NCBI GenBank assembly: GCA_964610155.1
Contig: CAZSUY010000004.1
Location: 62,001 to 126,000, forward strand
Length of the DNA stretch: 64,000 nt
Direction of reading: 5' to 3'
From: JAFGBM01 sp964610155
GTDB taxonomy: Bacteria > Actinomycetota > Actinomycetes > Actinomycetales > Demequinaceae
Made by a program: the position numbers and the translations under genes. Below, one piece after another: positions 17,580-26,766 of this stretch. Numbering within the stretch: position 1 is the first letter of the stretch; the number at the start of each line of letters is the position of its first letter. The notes under the pieces are model-generated. The model saw nothing but the letters and a program-made list of their open reading frames with translations, searched no databases and was not told the DNA's origin.

Positions 17580-18215
17580 TTACCCGATGGGGCAGTACTC
17601 CATCGACATGGAGTATTTGTTGTCCAGGGTGGGGGACGCATACCAGGACTGGCCGTGACCCTCGATCACATAGACCGTCGCGCGGCCTCCGTAGTCCCAA
17701 GCCATGTCGCCCTCTGTCCAGCGAGGCTCTTTCGAGACGATGGTCCAGCCAGCGGCCGTTGCCGCGTCTTCGAACCACTCCTCGCCGAGCGTGAGGTCGT
17801 CCTCGGTGAGGTCGGGCTTCCCCCCCGTTGCGCCGTCCGCGAGCGGAAGCCCGAGGGCATACCCGCCCGGGCCCGGGCAGGTAATGGCGCTTTCCCCTTC
17901 GGTCCCGCGAAGGCTCAGAGACTCCCCATCGCTGAACTCAAACGGATCGCCGTTTGCGGGGATGGGTAGTTCTGGTGCCAGCAGAGCCTTAAGAGACGCG
18001 GAATACTCCCCATAAGACTCGATGTCGGTCGGGCTCTCTACGGACTCCCACTGCCGGACGAGATCCGAACTGCCTATAGGTGGAGTGTCATCGTCGCTGG
18101 GAACCCCGTTGGTTTGCGACGCGGAGCCATTAGGGGTGGAGTCCCCGCCGCAACCCGCGAGGGCGAGTGCCACCCCGCCAATCAGTGCCGTGATCCATGG
18201 TCGTCGAATCGCCAC
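17580..18215 (-). CDS. Putative lipoprotein, unknown function
   Basis: The 211-residue protein has an N-terminal signal with the lipobox LAGC (residues 18-21), so Cys21 is the probable lipidation site. It continues into an Asp/Gly/Ser-rich linker (about 22-50) and a C-terminal domain with two widely spaced cysteines. The C-terminal part (GPGGYALGLPLADG, WTEGDMAWDYGGRATVY) does not match a family I recognise. It is monocistronic by spacing, lying between the RNase E gene and rplU. Confidence 0.7.
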   Translation of the reverse strand: MAIRRPWITALIGGVALALAGCGGDSTPNGSASQTNGVPSDDDTPPIGSSDLVRQWESVESPTDIESYGEYSASLKALLAPELPIPANGDPFEFSDGESLSLRGTEGESAITCPGPGGYALGLPLADGATGGKPDLTEDDLTLGEEWFEDAATAAGWTIVSKEPRWTEGDMAWDYGGRATVYVIEGHGQSWYASPTLDNKYSMSMEYCPIG

Positions 18216-18468
18216 GATTTCCTCCTCTCGTTTCCTGACCCCTGGTATTGGGTGTCAAGCGTCCTCATTTGAGGCTACTTGGATCCCCTATAGCCATCCA
18301 GGACGTAGGCCCCGGGTCTGTGGGGTGGCTCACGCCCTGGCCCGCCGACGTGGCGAACCTCACTCCGCTACGGCGCGTGATCGTTCGTTGGTTTGAGACG
18401 GCGATGCTACTCGTCGAGGAACACGGAGGGTCGAGGACGAGGGCCCGGGCGAGTTCGACCCACTTCCG
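18216..18468. other. 253 bp between the RNase E gene and the lipoprotein gene
   Basis: No supported feature was found. A plus-strand frame crosses 18248-18577 into the 3' end of the RNase E gene, but it has no ribosome-binding site and no recognisable similarity. The region is presumably a 3' UTR plus the lipoprotein promoter. Confidence 0.3.
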
Positions 18469-20643
18469 CTACTTCCCGGGCTCGGCCGCCCTACCCTCAC
18501 TTTGCTCGGCCGCCTTACCCTCGGTCGACTCGGGTACCGTCAAAGCTTCCTCCGGCTCGGAGATCCCTTGGTGGTGAGCCTTCTCGGCCGCGGCTGCGAT
18601 GCTCGCGAGGGTCATCTTGACGGATTCCCTGGCCTCGGATCGATCGTCGAGCGCATGGGTCTCGGGTCGCTCGTCGCTCTTCTTCTGGCCTCGACGGCCG
18701 CCCTTCTCGCTGGACGGCTCGCCCGTGTCAACCACCGGTTCGCCGTGCACCAGAAAGCCCCTTCCTTTGCAGTGCTCACAAACCTCCGAGAACGCCTCGA
18801 CCAAGCCTTGGCCCACACGTTTGCGCGTCATCTGCACGAGCCCGAGCGAAGTCACCTCGGCCACCTGATGCTTCGTACGATCACGTCCCAAGCACTCGAT
18901 GAGGCGCCGGAGTACGCGGTCACGGTTCGCCTCGAGCAGCATGTCAACGAAGTCGACGACGATGATCCCGCCGATATCCCTGAGTCGGAGCTGCCGAACG
19001 ATCTCCTCAGCCGCCTCCAGGTTGTTGAGGGTCATCGTCTCCTCGAGCGTCCCCCCCTTGCCGACGAACTTGCCGGTGTTGACGTCAATGACGGTCATCG
19101 CCTCGGTGCGATCGATAACAAGGGATCCCCCCGATGGGAGCCATACCTTGCGTGCCATTCCCTTGGCGAGCTGTTCATCGATGCGAGCCTCCGCGAATAC
19201 GTCCTTGTCCCCGAGGAATCGGTGGAGACGCTCCTGGAGGTCTGGGGCGACCTGGCCGACGTATGCGCTTAGTGAATTCCACGTGTCCTCGCCCTGGATG
19301 GTCAGGGAGTCGAAGTCCCCGTTGAAGATGTCTCGGACGACGCGGATGGCCATGTCCGGCTCCCCCCGAAGGAGTTGCGGGGCCTTTCCGCTAGTGGCCG
19401 ACTCTTCTATCCCCTGCCACTGACGCATGAGACGCTCGACATCTGCGCGCAATTCCTCCTCGCTCGCTCCTTCGGCGGCGGTTCTAACGATGACCCCCGA
19501 ATCGGACGGGAGTACCTCACGGAGGAGCTTCTTCAGGCGATTGCGTTCGGTATCGGGAAGCCGCCGGGAGATGCCCGTCACCCCGCCTCCCGGGAGGAGG
19601 ACGAGGTATCTGCCCGCGAGCGAAATCTGAGACGTGACCCTGGCCCCCTTGTGGCCTATTGGGTCCTTCGTCACCTGCACCATGATCGAATCGCCCGGCT
19701 TGAGGGCGAGTTCGATGCGACGGGGCTTTCCTTCAAGGCTCGCCGCGTCCCAGTTGACCTCACCGGCGTAGAGGACGGCGTTTCGCCCGGGTCCGATGTC
19801 GACGAAAGCAGCCTCCATTCCCGGAAGGACATTTTGAACCCGCGCCTGATAGACGTTCCCCGCGATCGACTGTTCGGCTTGGTGGGAGACATAGTGCTCG
19901 ACGAGGATGTCGTCCTCAAGCACGGCAATCTGGACACGACCGTCCTTCTCCCGAACGACCATCGATCGCTTCACGCTCTCGCGACGGGCAAGGAACTCGG
20001 CCTCGGACAGGATCGGCCGACGGGTGTCACGACCCTCGCGTCGATGCTGGCGCTTGGCCTGAAGGCGGGTAGAACCGGCAAGGGAGTCTTCGCGCCCGGC
20101 CGACGACCTTCCATGGCCACTCCCGCGCCGTCGACGCCGGGGCGCCCCACTCGACGGGCCGTTGTCGGAACCGCCCTCCCCCTCGTGTGAGCCCTCATCG
20201 CGAGTTCCGCCTTCCGAAAAGGTGGACGTCCGCCCACCGCGACCCCGGCTGCCTCGGCGGCGACGGCGCGTCGCCGTGCCCTCGCCTGTTTCAGGCGTCT
20301 CGCCCTCTGCTGCCTTAGCCTCCGAGTTCCCCTTGGCGGCGTCCGATGACGCCTTAGGCTTTGGGGCCCGCGTCGTCGTCTTGGTGACTTCGGTGGCCGA
20401 CCCGGCCTTCGCGGCTGTAGCTTTCTTCGCGGCCGGGGCTTTCTTCGCTGCTGGAGCTTTCTTCGCTGCTGGAGCTTTCTTCGCTGCCTGGCCCTTGCTG
20501 GTTGCTGTGCTCTTTTCCGGTTTTGCTACGGGCTCCCCTGCGGAGGCCGAGGCGCGACGAGGCCGTGGCGCGGTAGCCGGTTCGGGTGCCTTGAAAATGA
20601 CGGCGCTCTTGGCGCCTTCGCGTATGACGTTGTCCTCGCTCAC
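18469..20643 (-). CDS. rne: Ribonuclease E/G family endoribonuclease
   Basis: The 724-residue protein initiates mRNA decay and rRNA processing. It has a long disordered Ala/Lys/Pro- and Arg-rich N-terminal extension (1-225), an S1 domain within about 236-320, RNase H-like and DNase I-like subdomains with the metal-binding aspartates in DVNTGKF and DFVDM, and the Zn-link CEHCKGRG. A short acidic C-terminal tail follows. A Lys/Ala/Pro repeat lies near residues 51-77. Actinobacterial RNase E proteins typically carry such N-terminal arms. The start is GTG at 20643 with a structured leader upstream. Confidence 0.93.
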   Translation of the reverse strand: MSEDNVIREGAKSAVIFKAPEPATAPRPRRASASAGEPVAKPEKSTATSKGQAAKKAPAAKKAPAAKKAPAAKKATAAKAGSATEVTKTTTRAPKPKASSDAAKGNSEAKAAEGETPETGEGTATRRRRRGSRGRGGRTSTFSEGGTRDEGSHEGEGGSDNGPSSGAPRRRRRGSGHGRSSAGREDSLAGSTRLQAKRQHRREGRDTRRPILSEAEFLARRESVKRSMVVREKDGRVQIAVLEDDILVEHYVSHQAEQSIAGNVYQARVQNVLPGMEAAFVDIGPGRNAVLYAGEVNWDAASLEGKPRRIELALKPGDSIMVQVTKDPIGHKGARVTSQISLAGRYLVLLPGGGVTGISRRLPDTERNRLKKLLREVLPSDSGVIVRTAAEGASEEELRADVERLMRQWQGIEESATSGKAPQLLRGEPDMAIRVVRDIFNGDFDSLTIQGEDTWNSLSAYVGQVAPDLQERLHRFLGDKDVFAEARIDEQLAKGMARKVWLPSGGSLVIDRTEAMTVIDVNTGKFVGKGGTLEETMTLNNLEAAEEIVRQLRLRDIGGIIVVDFVDMLLEANRDRVLRRLIECLGRDRTKHQVAEVTSLGLVQMTRKRVGQGLVEAFSEVCEHCKGRGFLVHGEPVVDTGEPSSEKGGRRGQKKSDERPETHALDDRSEARESVKMTLASIAAAAEKAHHQGISEPEEALTVPESTEGKAAEQSEGRAAEPGK
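20408..20488 (-). repeat. Tandem 18-bp repeats encoding Lys-Ala-Pro repeats in RNase E
   Basis: Four to five imperfect copies of an 18 bp unit (gctttcttcgctgctgga on the plus strand) encode AAKKAP repeats in the N-terminal arm of the RNase E/G protein. Such repeats can change length by slippage. They resemble histone H1-like tails that bind nucleic acids. Confidence 0.8.
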
Positions 20644-20997
20644 GGCGGGTACCTCGCGTCAGGGTGGGCCACACCCCCACCCGACAATTGTCGGACGCGG
20701 CTGACAATTCAGCCGCGGAAGCTTCGCGGTCGCGGCGGACAGCGGCGCCTGAGGCGGTGGTTATGCGCCCCCGGAAATCACCTTCGCAGGTTTCCCCACG
20801 GGGATCCGGCCGGGACAGCCAACCACGAGTCGCTGCGTCTGTCGCACGGTGGGCACACGGTGTGGCCGTGTGCGGACCTTGACCCATTGTGGCACATCCT
20901 GTGGCGAACTGCGGGATCCCCTCATTAGGGTTGCCTCAGAGGGGCCGTTTCTGGTCCTAGGCCTTTTCGATCACCGATGTCCGAGGGAGAGACCGCC
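20644..20997. other. 354 bp divergent promoter region of rne and cydA
   Basis: No gene is seen. The left third holds the rne leader hairpins. The right part holds a perfect 8 bp inverted repeat GCACACGG-TGTGG-CCGTGTGC (20853-20873), a TTGACC hexamer (20879-20884) and a TAGGGT hexamer (20926-20931), which may belong to the cydA promoter. No clear Rex, DosR or FNR consensus was recognised. Confidence 0.45.
20662..20717 (-). promoter_or_regulatory. Three consecutive stem-loops in the rne leader
   Basis: Read 5' to 3' on the minus strand: a 9 bp stem with a 4 nt loop (20696-20717, CGCGGCTGA/TCAGCCGCG on the plus strand), a perfect 14 bp palindrome CCGACAATTGTCGG (20681-20694), and a 7 bp stem GGGTGGG/CCCACCC with a 7 nt loop (20662-20682). 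The last ends 18 nt upstream of the GTG start. In E. coli, RNase E cleaves hairpins in its own 5' UTR; a similar autoregulatory role here is inference. Confidence 0.55.
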
Positions 20998-22464
20998 ATG
21001 GATGCTCTGGAGCTAGCTCGGTGGCAATTCGGGATCACGACGGTGTACCACTTCTTCCTCGTCCCCCTGACGATCGGGCTTTCCGTCCTCGTGGCAATCA
21101 TGCAGACGGCCTGGGTTCGCACGGGCAATCCCAAGTGGCTTCGGATGACCCGGTTCTTCGGCAAGCTTCTGATGATCAACTTCGCCCTTGGAGTCGCGAC
21201 CGGGATCGTTCAGGAGTTTCAGTTCGGGATGAACTGGTCCGAGTACTCGCGATACGTCGGTGATGTCTTTGGCGCCCCCCTCGCCATGGAGGCGCTGGCG
21301 GCATTCTTCCTTGAGTCAACCTTCCTCGGGCTGTGGATATTCGGGTGGGACCGCCTTCCGAAGAGGATCCATCTTGCGTGCGTCTGGCTCTTCTCCATCG
21401 GAACGGTCGTAAGCGCGTACTTCATCATCGCCGCCAACTCCTGGATGCAGCACCCCGTCGGCGCCGTCTACAACCCGGAAACCGGACGCGCCGAGATGAC
21501 GGACATCGGAGCCGTCCTGACCAACCCCACCACCCTCGTCGCCTTCCCCCATGTCATCGCCGCGGCGTTCCTCGTGGCGGGCACGGTCGTGGCGGGCATC
21601 GCGGGGGCCTGGCTCGTCAAAACCCAGAGGGAGGCCTCCGTGAAGCGTACTCCCGCCGCCGTCGACGCCGACCGTTCCCTCTACCGCACGGCTCTTCGCT
21701 TCGGTGCGGTGACGATGCTCGTCTCAGGCCTTGCGGTCATCGGGACGGGTGATGCGCAGGGCCAGGCCCTCGTCGAGGATCAGCCGATGAAGATGGCCGC
21801 GACGGAGGGCATCTGCGATGCAGGCTCGGGTGTCGGGTTCACCATCATCGCCCTCCCCACGTTCTCGGATGACTGCGATGCCATGACTCACGTCATCGAG
21901 GTACCCAAGCTGGCGTCATTCCTCTTCACCCACGACGTCGAGGGCGAGATACGTGGCGTCAACGACCTCCAAGCCGAGTACGAGGATCTGTACGGCCCTG
22001 GCGATTACTCGCCCAACGTCCCCGTCGTGTTCTGGAGTTTCCGACTGATGATCGGCCTCGGGGCCGGAAGCGCCGCCCTCGCCCTCGCTGCCCTATGGCT
22101 CACCCGAAAGGAGCGCAACCCCAGTCAGAGTTGGTTTGGGCGGCTAGCGCTCTGGGTCATACCCACGCCGTTTATCGCGGCCTCGTTCGGGTGGATCTTC
22201 ACAGAGATGGGCCGCCAGCCATGGGTCGTGTATCCCGACCTCACCGGAACCGACAGGGTCGGCCTCCAAACCATGTTCGGTGTCTCCGACGGGGTCACCG
22301 CGGGCGAGGTCCTGACGTCGATGATCGCCTTCACTATTGTGTACCTCGTTCTCGGCGTCTTCTGGTACCGACTCATGCACCGCTACGCGGCCGAGGGCGC
22401 CCCCGAGGTCGGGTCCGAACCCACGGGTGACCCATCCGACCGACCCCTATCCTTCGCGTACTAG
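20998..22464 (+). CDS. cydA: Cytochrome bd ubiquinol/menaquinol oxidase subunit I
   Basis: CydA carries hemes b558, b595 and d and oxidises quinol while reducing oxygen. The 488-residue protein has nine or so membrane helices, the heme ligand His18 in YHFFLVPLTIGLS and the conserved GRQPWVVYPDL motif near the C-terminal third. The periplasmic quinol loop is short, as in most actinobacterial and firmicute enzymes. I chose the ATG at 20998, with purine-rich GGGAGAG upstream, over a GTG-like frame at 20977. It is first in cydA-cydB-cydD-cydC-kinase. Confidence 0.95.
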   Translation: MDALELARWQFGITTVYHFFLVPLTIGLSVLVAIMQTAWVRTGNPKWLRMTRFFGKLLMINFALGVATGIVQEFQFGMNWSEYSRYVGDVFGAPLAMEALAAFFLESTFLGLWIFGWDRLPKRIHLACVWLFSIGTVVSAYFIIAANSWMQHPVGAVYNPETGRAEMTDIGAVLTNPTTLVAFPHVIAAAFLVAGTVVAGIAGAWLVKTQREASVKRTPAAVDADRSLYRTALRFGAVTMLVSGLAVIGTGDAQGQALVEDQPMKMAATEGICDAGSGVGFTIIALPTFSDDCDAMTHVIEVPKLASFLFTHDVEGEIRGVNDLQAEYEDLYGPGDYSPNVPVVFWSFRLMIGLGAGSAALALAALWLTRKERNPSQSWFGRLALWVIPTPFIAASFGWIFTEMGRQPWVVYPDLTGTDRVGLQTMFGVSDGVTAGEVLTSMIAFTIVYLVLGVFWYRLMHRYAAEGAPEVGSEPTGDPSDRPLSFAY

Positions 22465-22473
22465 GAGCAGACC

Positions 22474-23496
22474 ATGGAACTCGCCGTCGTCTGGTTCATT
22501 CTCATCGCTGTCCTGTGGACGGGTTACTTCGTGCTTGAGGGATTCGACTTCGGAGTGGGAATGCTTCTCCGGATCGCCGCGAAGAACGACTCCGAGCGCA
22601 GGGTGGCCATCAACACCATCGGGCCCGTGTGGGACGGGAACGAGGTCTGGCTGCTCACCGCGGGTGGCGCGACCTTCGCCGCCTTCCCCGAGTGGTACGC
22701 CACCCTCTTCAGTGGCTTCTACCTGTCCCTACTCCTCATCCTGCTCGCCCTGATCGTCAGGGCCGTCTCCATCGAGTATCGGAGCAAGATCAACGAGCCG
22801 GCGTGGCGACGCCGATGGGATTGGGCGATCATCGTCACGGCCTGGGTTCCCTCGATCCTGTGGGGGGTGGCCTTCGCGAACATCGTCAGAGGCGTTCCGA
22901 TCGATGCCACCGGCACCTACACGGGGGGCTTCTTCACGCTCCTCAACCCGTTCGCTCTCCTCGGGGGACTCGTCACGCTCAGCTTGTTCCTCACCCATGG
23001 AGCGATCTTCCTATCCCTCAAGACCAATGGCGCCCTCCGTGAGCGAGCCAGCCTCCTCGCAAAGGTGTTCTCCTCCATCTCGGTCATGGTCGCGAGTGCC
23101 TGGGCGGTGTGGGCTGAGATCGCCTACTCCGTGACGTGGACATGGACGGTGGTGATCGCCGCCGCCATCGGGCTCCTTATAACGCGCCTCTTGACCGAGG
23201 TCGGGCGGTTCGGTTGGGCATTCCTCACCAATACGCTCGTCATCTCAGCGATCGTCGTCCTCATCTTCGGATCGCTCTACCCCGATGTCATGCCATCGAC
23301 CACGGATCCCGCCTACTCCCTCACTATCCACAACGCCTCATCGACCGACTACACCCTCAGGGTCATGACGTGGGTGGCGGCCTTCCTCACCCCGGTCGTG
23401 GTGGCCTACCAGGCATGGACGTACTGGGTTTTCCGTCGGCGCCTCCGGGTCGAGGACCTTCCCGCACACCACGAGCCAACCTTCCGTAGGGGCTAG
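22474..23496 (+). CDS. cydB: Cytochrome bd oxidase subunit II
   Basis: CydB is the heme-free partner of CydA. The 340-residue polytopic protein has the typical N-terminus (VWFILIAVLWTGYFVLEGFDFGVGML) in two halves of membrane helices, plus GPVWDGNEVWLL near residue 50. AGGAGCAG lies upstream of the ATG, and it sits 9 bp after cydA. Confidence 0.95.
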   Translation: MELAVVWFILIAVLWTGYFVLEGFDFGVGMLLRIAAKNDSERRVAINTIGPVWDGNEVWLLTAGGATFAAFPEWYATLFSGFYLSLLLILLALIVRAVSIEYRSKINEPAWRRRWDWAIIVTAWVPSILWGVAFANIVRGVPIDATGTYTGGFFTLLNPFALLGGLVTLSLFLTHGAIFLSLKTNGALRERASLLAKVFSSISVMVASAWAVWAEIAYSVTWTWTVVIAAAIGLLITRLLTEVGRFGWAFLTNTLVISAIVVLIFGSLYPDVMPSTTDPAYSLTIHNASSTDYTLRVMTWVAAFLTPVVVAYQAWTYWVFRRRLRVEDLPAHHEPTFRRG

Positions 23497-23497
23497 C

Positions 23498-25117
23498 GTG
23501 AGATCCTTCGATCCGCGACTGGTCACGCGGATCGGTCCGGCCCGGCCGCTCCTCGTCCTTCTGGCCGGACTCCACGCCGCCGGTGCCGTCCTCGTCCTCA
23601 TCCAGGCACTTCTTCTCGCTCGGCTCCTCTCCCCAGCCCTCTCCCCCGGCCCCTTGGATGGCGACGGGTTGGGCGCCCTCGGGGCGATCGTGCCCGAGGC
23701 GACGAGGGCGCCACGCCTTGGACTGTCCATCCTCGCGGCGACGATAGCGGTGAGGGCGTGCCTCGCCTGGGCCTCCGAGCGGATCGCTCACCGGACCGGG
23801 GCCCGCGTGGTGTCGACGCTCCGGTCAGAAGTCGTGGCGCATGTGGGCTCGCTTGGGCCCAGGTGGTTGGCCTCAGGGAAGGCCCCGGCCGTCACCGTGC
23901 TCGTCACCCAAGGCCTCGAGGGTCTCCTCCCCTATTTCACCCGCTACCTGCCCTCCCTCCTCACCGCGGCGATGGTGACCCCCCTTGCCGTCATCGTCAT
24001 CACCGGGCTCGACCTGACATCGGCCCTCATCGTCCTCGCCACCCTTCCCCTCGTTCCCCTTTTCATGTGGCTCGTCGGGCGCCTCACCCAGACCCACTCC
24101 GAACGCCACCTCGCGAGCATGGTGAAGCTCGGTTCCCAGACTCTCGACCTGATTGCCGGGCTTCCAACCCTCCGGGCGCTCGGGCGATCACGCGGGCCGG
24201 CCTCGAGGATCCGTGAGCTCGGGGAGGCTCACCGTCGCGCGACCATGGGTTCCCTCCGCGTCGCCTTCCTCTCGGGGATGGTCCTCGAACTCCTCACTAC
24301 CCTTTCGGTCGCCCTCGTCGCGGTTTCCATGGGTTTCCGGCTGGCCGGGGGAAGCGTGACCATCGAGACCGCTCTCGCCGTGTTGGTCTTGGCGCCGGAG
24401 GCCTACCTCCCCCTCAGGAACATCGGTCTTCACTTCCACGCCTCATCCAACGGTCTCGCGGCCGCGGAGTCAGCATTCTCCGTCCTTGACCTACCGACGC
24501 CGACTCGACGGGGCTCGGGGCCCGCCCCCGCACTTGCTGGCTCCACGCTCCGCATGGACGACCTATCCATCGCAACGCCGGATGGCTTGCTCCTAGCCCC
24601 ATCTCGGCTTGACCTCGCCGCCCGACCGGGCGAGGTGGTCGCCCTGGTCGGCCCAAACGGCGAGGGAAAGTCGACGGCCCTCCTCGCCCTCGCAGGCCTC
24701 GTGTATCCCACCTTGGGTCAGATATCAGCGATATCCCCCGATGGGGGGGTACTTCTTTTAGCGGATGCCGCGGGTGGCGGCGTCGAGCCAAGTCTCTGGA
24801 CCTCCCAATGCGCGTGGGTGCCCCAACGACCGGACCCAGGGCCGGAAGGCCTAACCCTTAGCCTCGGCCAGAGGGAACGGAGGGCTGTCACCGCGGCCTG
24901 TGACTCCGGGCGTTCGATCATGCTCCTCGACGAACCGACCGCCCACCTCGATCGCGCCACGAGGCTGGACACGGTCGCCGAGATCCGAAAGGTGGCGGAC
25001 CGGGGTGCCATCGTCGTCGTCGCCACCCACGACGAGGCGGTCGTCGCTATGGCCGATACGGTTATCGAAGTGGCTGCCGCGGACGCTTCGGTGGCTAGGA
25101 ACGAAGGTCGGTCATGA
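23498..25117 (+). CDS. cydD: ABC exporter subunit CydD with shortened ATPase domain
   Basis: CydDC is a heterodimeric ABC exporter needed to assemble cytochrome bd. The protein is 539 residues: an N-terminal six-helix membrane domain (about 15-320), then an ATPase domain with Walker A GPNGEGKST, signature LSLGQ and Walker B IMLLDEPTAHLD, and an H-loop THDE. Only 10 residues separate the Q-loop glutamine (WVPQ) from the signature, where family members have about 60, so most of the helical subdomain is missing. There is no frameshift. The GTG start is 1 bp after the cydB stop, and it overlaps cydC by 4 nt. Confidence 0.88.
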   Translation: MRSFDPRLVTRIGPARPLLVLLAGLHAAGAVLVLIQALLLARLLSPALSPGPLDGDGLGALGAIVPEATRAPRLGLSILAATIAVRACLAWASERIAHRTGARVVSTLRSEVVAHVGSLGPRWLASGKAPAVTVLVTQGLEGLLPYFTRYLPSLLTAAMVTPLAVIVITGLDLTSALIVLATLPLVPLFMWLVGRLTQTHSERHLASMVKLGSQTLDLIAGLPTLRALGRSRGPASRIRELGEAHRRATMGSLRVAFLSGMVLELLTTLSVALVAVSMGFRLAGGSVTIETALAVLVLAPEAYLPLRNIGLHFHASSNGLAAAESAFSVLDLPTPTRRGSGPAPALAGSTLRMDDLSIATPDGLLLAPSRLDLAARPGEVVALVGPNGEGKSTALLALAGLVYPTLGQISAISPDGGVLLLADAAGGGVEPSLWTSQCAWVPQRPDPGPEGLTLSLGQRERRAVTAACDSGRSIMLLDEPTAHLDRATRLDTVAEIRKVADRGAIVVVATHDEAVVAMADTVIEVAAADASVARNEGRS

Positions 25118-26766
25118 CCGGCAGGCGGGGAGCGAGGGGCGGCGGAGCCTATTTGTGGCATGACTTGGATATCCGGTGGGCCAGGGTCGCGGGGGCCATC
25201 CTCGCCGGTAGCGGTGCCCTCGGTTCCGCCGTTGGGCTCGCGGCCGTCTCCGCGTGGCTCATCGCCCGGGCGGCGGAGATGCCCTCGCCCGCCGACCTTG
25301 CCATCGCGGCCGTCCTCGTTCGGACCCTCGGTATAGGGAGGGGGGCTCTCCGTTATGTCGAGCGCCTGCGTTCCCATGACACCGCGCTGCGGGGAGTCGC
25401 CTCCCTTCGTGCCCAAACCTATGAGCGGCTGGAGGCCGGAGGGGCTGCACGGGTAATGACGCTCCCGCGGGGGGAGGTCATCGCCAGGGTCGGCGCCGAT
25501 CTCGACGCGATTGGGGACGCCGTCGTACGGGTGCTCATCCCGGCAGGGGTGGCGCTCATCGTCTCTCTCGCCTCGGTGGGGATCGTCGCCAGCCAGCATC
25601 GGGGTGCCGCGGCCATACTTGCCGGTTGCCTGGGCCTAGCCGCGGCCCTTCCGGTCATCCTCACGACTCGAGCCACCCGCATCTCCCAGGAGGAAGGCGC
25701 GGAGGCCGAGGCCGAGGTCGCCGTCGCCGCCCTGTCCGCCCTAGAAGGCGCGACGGAACACCGGGTGTGGGGGACGGACGGCCAGGCCGCAGCCCTCCTC
25801 GAGGAGGCGAATACCCGCTCCGAGCGTGCACGGGACTCCGCCGCGCGACCGGCGGCCCTCGCGGCCGCCCTCCAGGTTCTAGCAGCCGGGACAGCCGTTA
25901 TCCTGGCCGTCGCCATCGGACTCGCCGCCGTTGCGTCGGGGAGCCTCACGGGCCCAGCAGCCGCGGTCGTCGCCCTCACCCCCCTCGCCGCCTTCGAGGC
26001 CGTCGGGGCCCTTGCTGCGGCGTCTGCTCAGGCATTCCGGTCCCGCATCGCGGCCACCAGGGTACGCGAACTAATCGATTCAACGGGTAAGGTCCTTGCG
26101 GCTCACCACGCCCACGGCCTCCCGACCGCCTTCTCCCTCGAGATCGACATGGTACGAGCCGCCTGGCCCGGCGCGACCCCCACCGTCCCCGTCACGGCCC
26201 GACTTGGCCCCGGAAAGGTCCTCGGAATCATCGGACCATCCGGTGTCGGAAAGACGACCCTCCTCCTCACGATCGCCGGTGCCCTCCCCCCCTTCTCTGG
26301 GGAGGTGAGGCTTTCCGGCCAAAGGGTCATGCCGGAGGACACCGGGTCAAGGATCTCCCTGACCACCGAGGACGCCCACGTCTTCGGCACCACCATCCTT
26401 GAAAACCTGAGGGTCGCCCGTGGCGACGTCGACGCCGAGGAGGCCACCCGTGCGCTATCCGTCGTCGGGCTCGGGCCGTGGCTCGCCCGGCAGGCAGACG
26501 GCCTCGACTCCCTTCTCGGCAGCGGGGGACTCACCGTTTCGGGTGGGGAACGTCGGAGGCTGCTCCTGGCTCGGGCGCTGCTCCACCCCTCGCCAATCCA
26601 CCTCATCGACGAACCGGCCGAGCACCTTGACGAGGCTGGGATCGACGTCGTCCGTGCCATCGTCGAAGAGGCGAGAACCCTTGGCAAGGCTGTCATCATC
26701 GTCACTCACGATCATGACATCCTTAACGTGGTAGACACGGTGGTGGATCTCGGATCGGGAGGATAG
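25114..26766 (+). CDS. cydC: ABC exporter subunit CydC
   Basis: This is the partner of CydD, 550 residues. The membrane domain is followed by a complete ATPase domain: Walker A GPSGVGKTT, a Q-loop position reading TTEDAHVF (Glu in place of Gln, as I recall for actinobacterial CydC), signature VSGGE, Walker B HLIDEPAEHLD and H-loop VTHDHD. Compared with CydD the helical subdomain is intact. The stop TAG runs directly into the GTG of the kinase gene. Confidence 0.92.
   Translation: MTGRRGARGGGAYLWHDLDIRWARVAGAILAGSGALGSAVGLAAVSAWLIARAAEMPSPADLAIAAVLVRTLGIGRGALRYVERLRSHDTALRGVASLRAQTYERLEAGGAARVMTLPRGEVIARVGADLDAIGDAVVRVLIPAGVALIVSLASVGIVASQHRGAAAILAGCLGLAAALPVILTTRATRISQEEGAEAEAEVAVAALSALEGATEHRVWGTDGQAAALLEEANTRSERARDSAARPAALAAALQVLAAGTAVILAVAIGLAAVASGSLTGPAAAVVALTPLAAFEAVGALAAASAQAFRSRIAATRVRELIDSTGKVLAAHHAHGLPTAFSLEIDMVRAAWPGATPTVPVTARLGPGKVLGIIGPSGVGKTTLLLTIAGALPPFSGEVRLSGQRVMPEDTGSRISLTTEDAHVFGTTILENLRVARGDVDAEEATRALSVVGLGPWLARQADGLDSLLGSGGLTVSGGERRRLLLARALLHPSPIHLIDEPAEHLDEAGIDVVRAIVEEARTLGKAVIIVTHDHDILNVVDTVVDLGSGG

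Noticed and set aside
18248..18577. A 109-codon plus-strand frame overlapping the rne 3' end
   Set aside because: It overlaps a certain gene by more than 100 bp and lacks start signals.
20885..20910. A Rex-type site upstream of cydA (TTGTGG...GTGGCG)
   Set aside because: The halves are direct, not inverted, and do not fit TTGTGA-N6-TCACAA.
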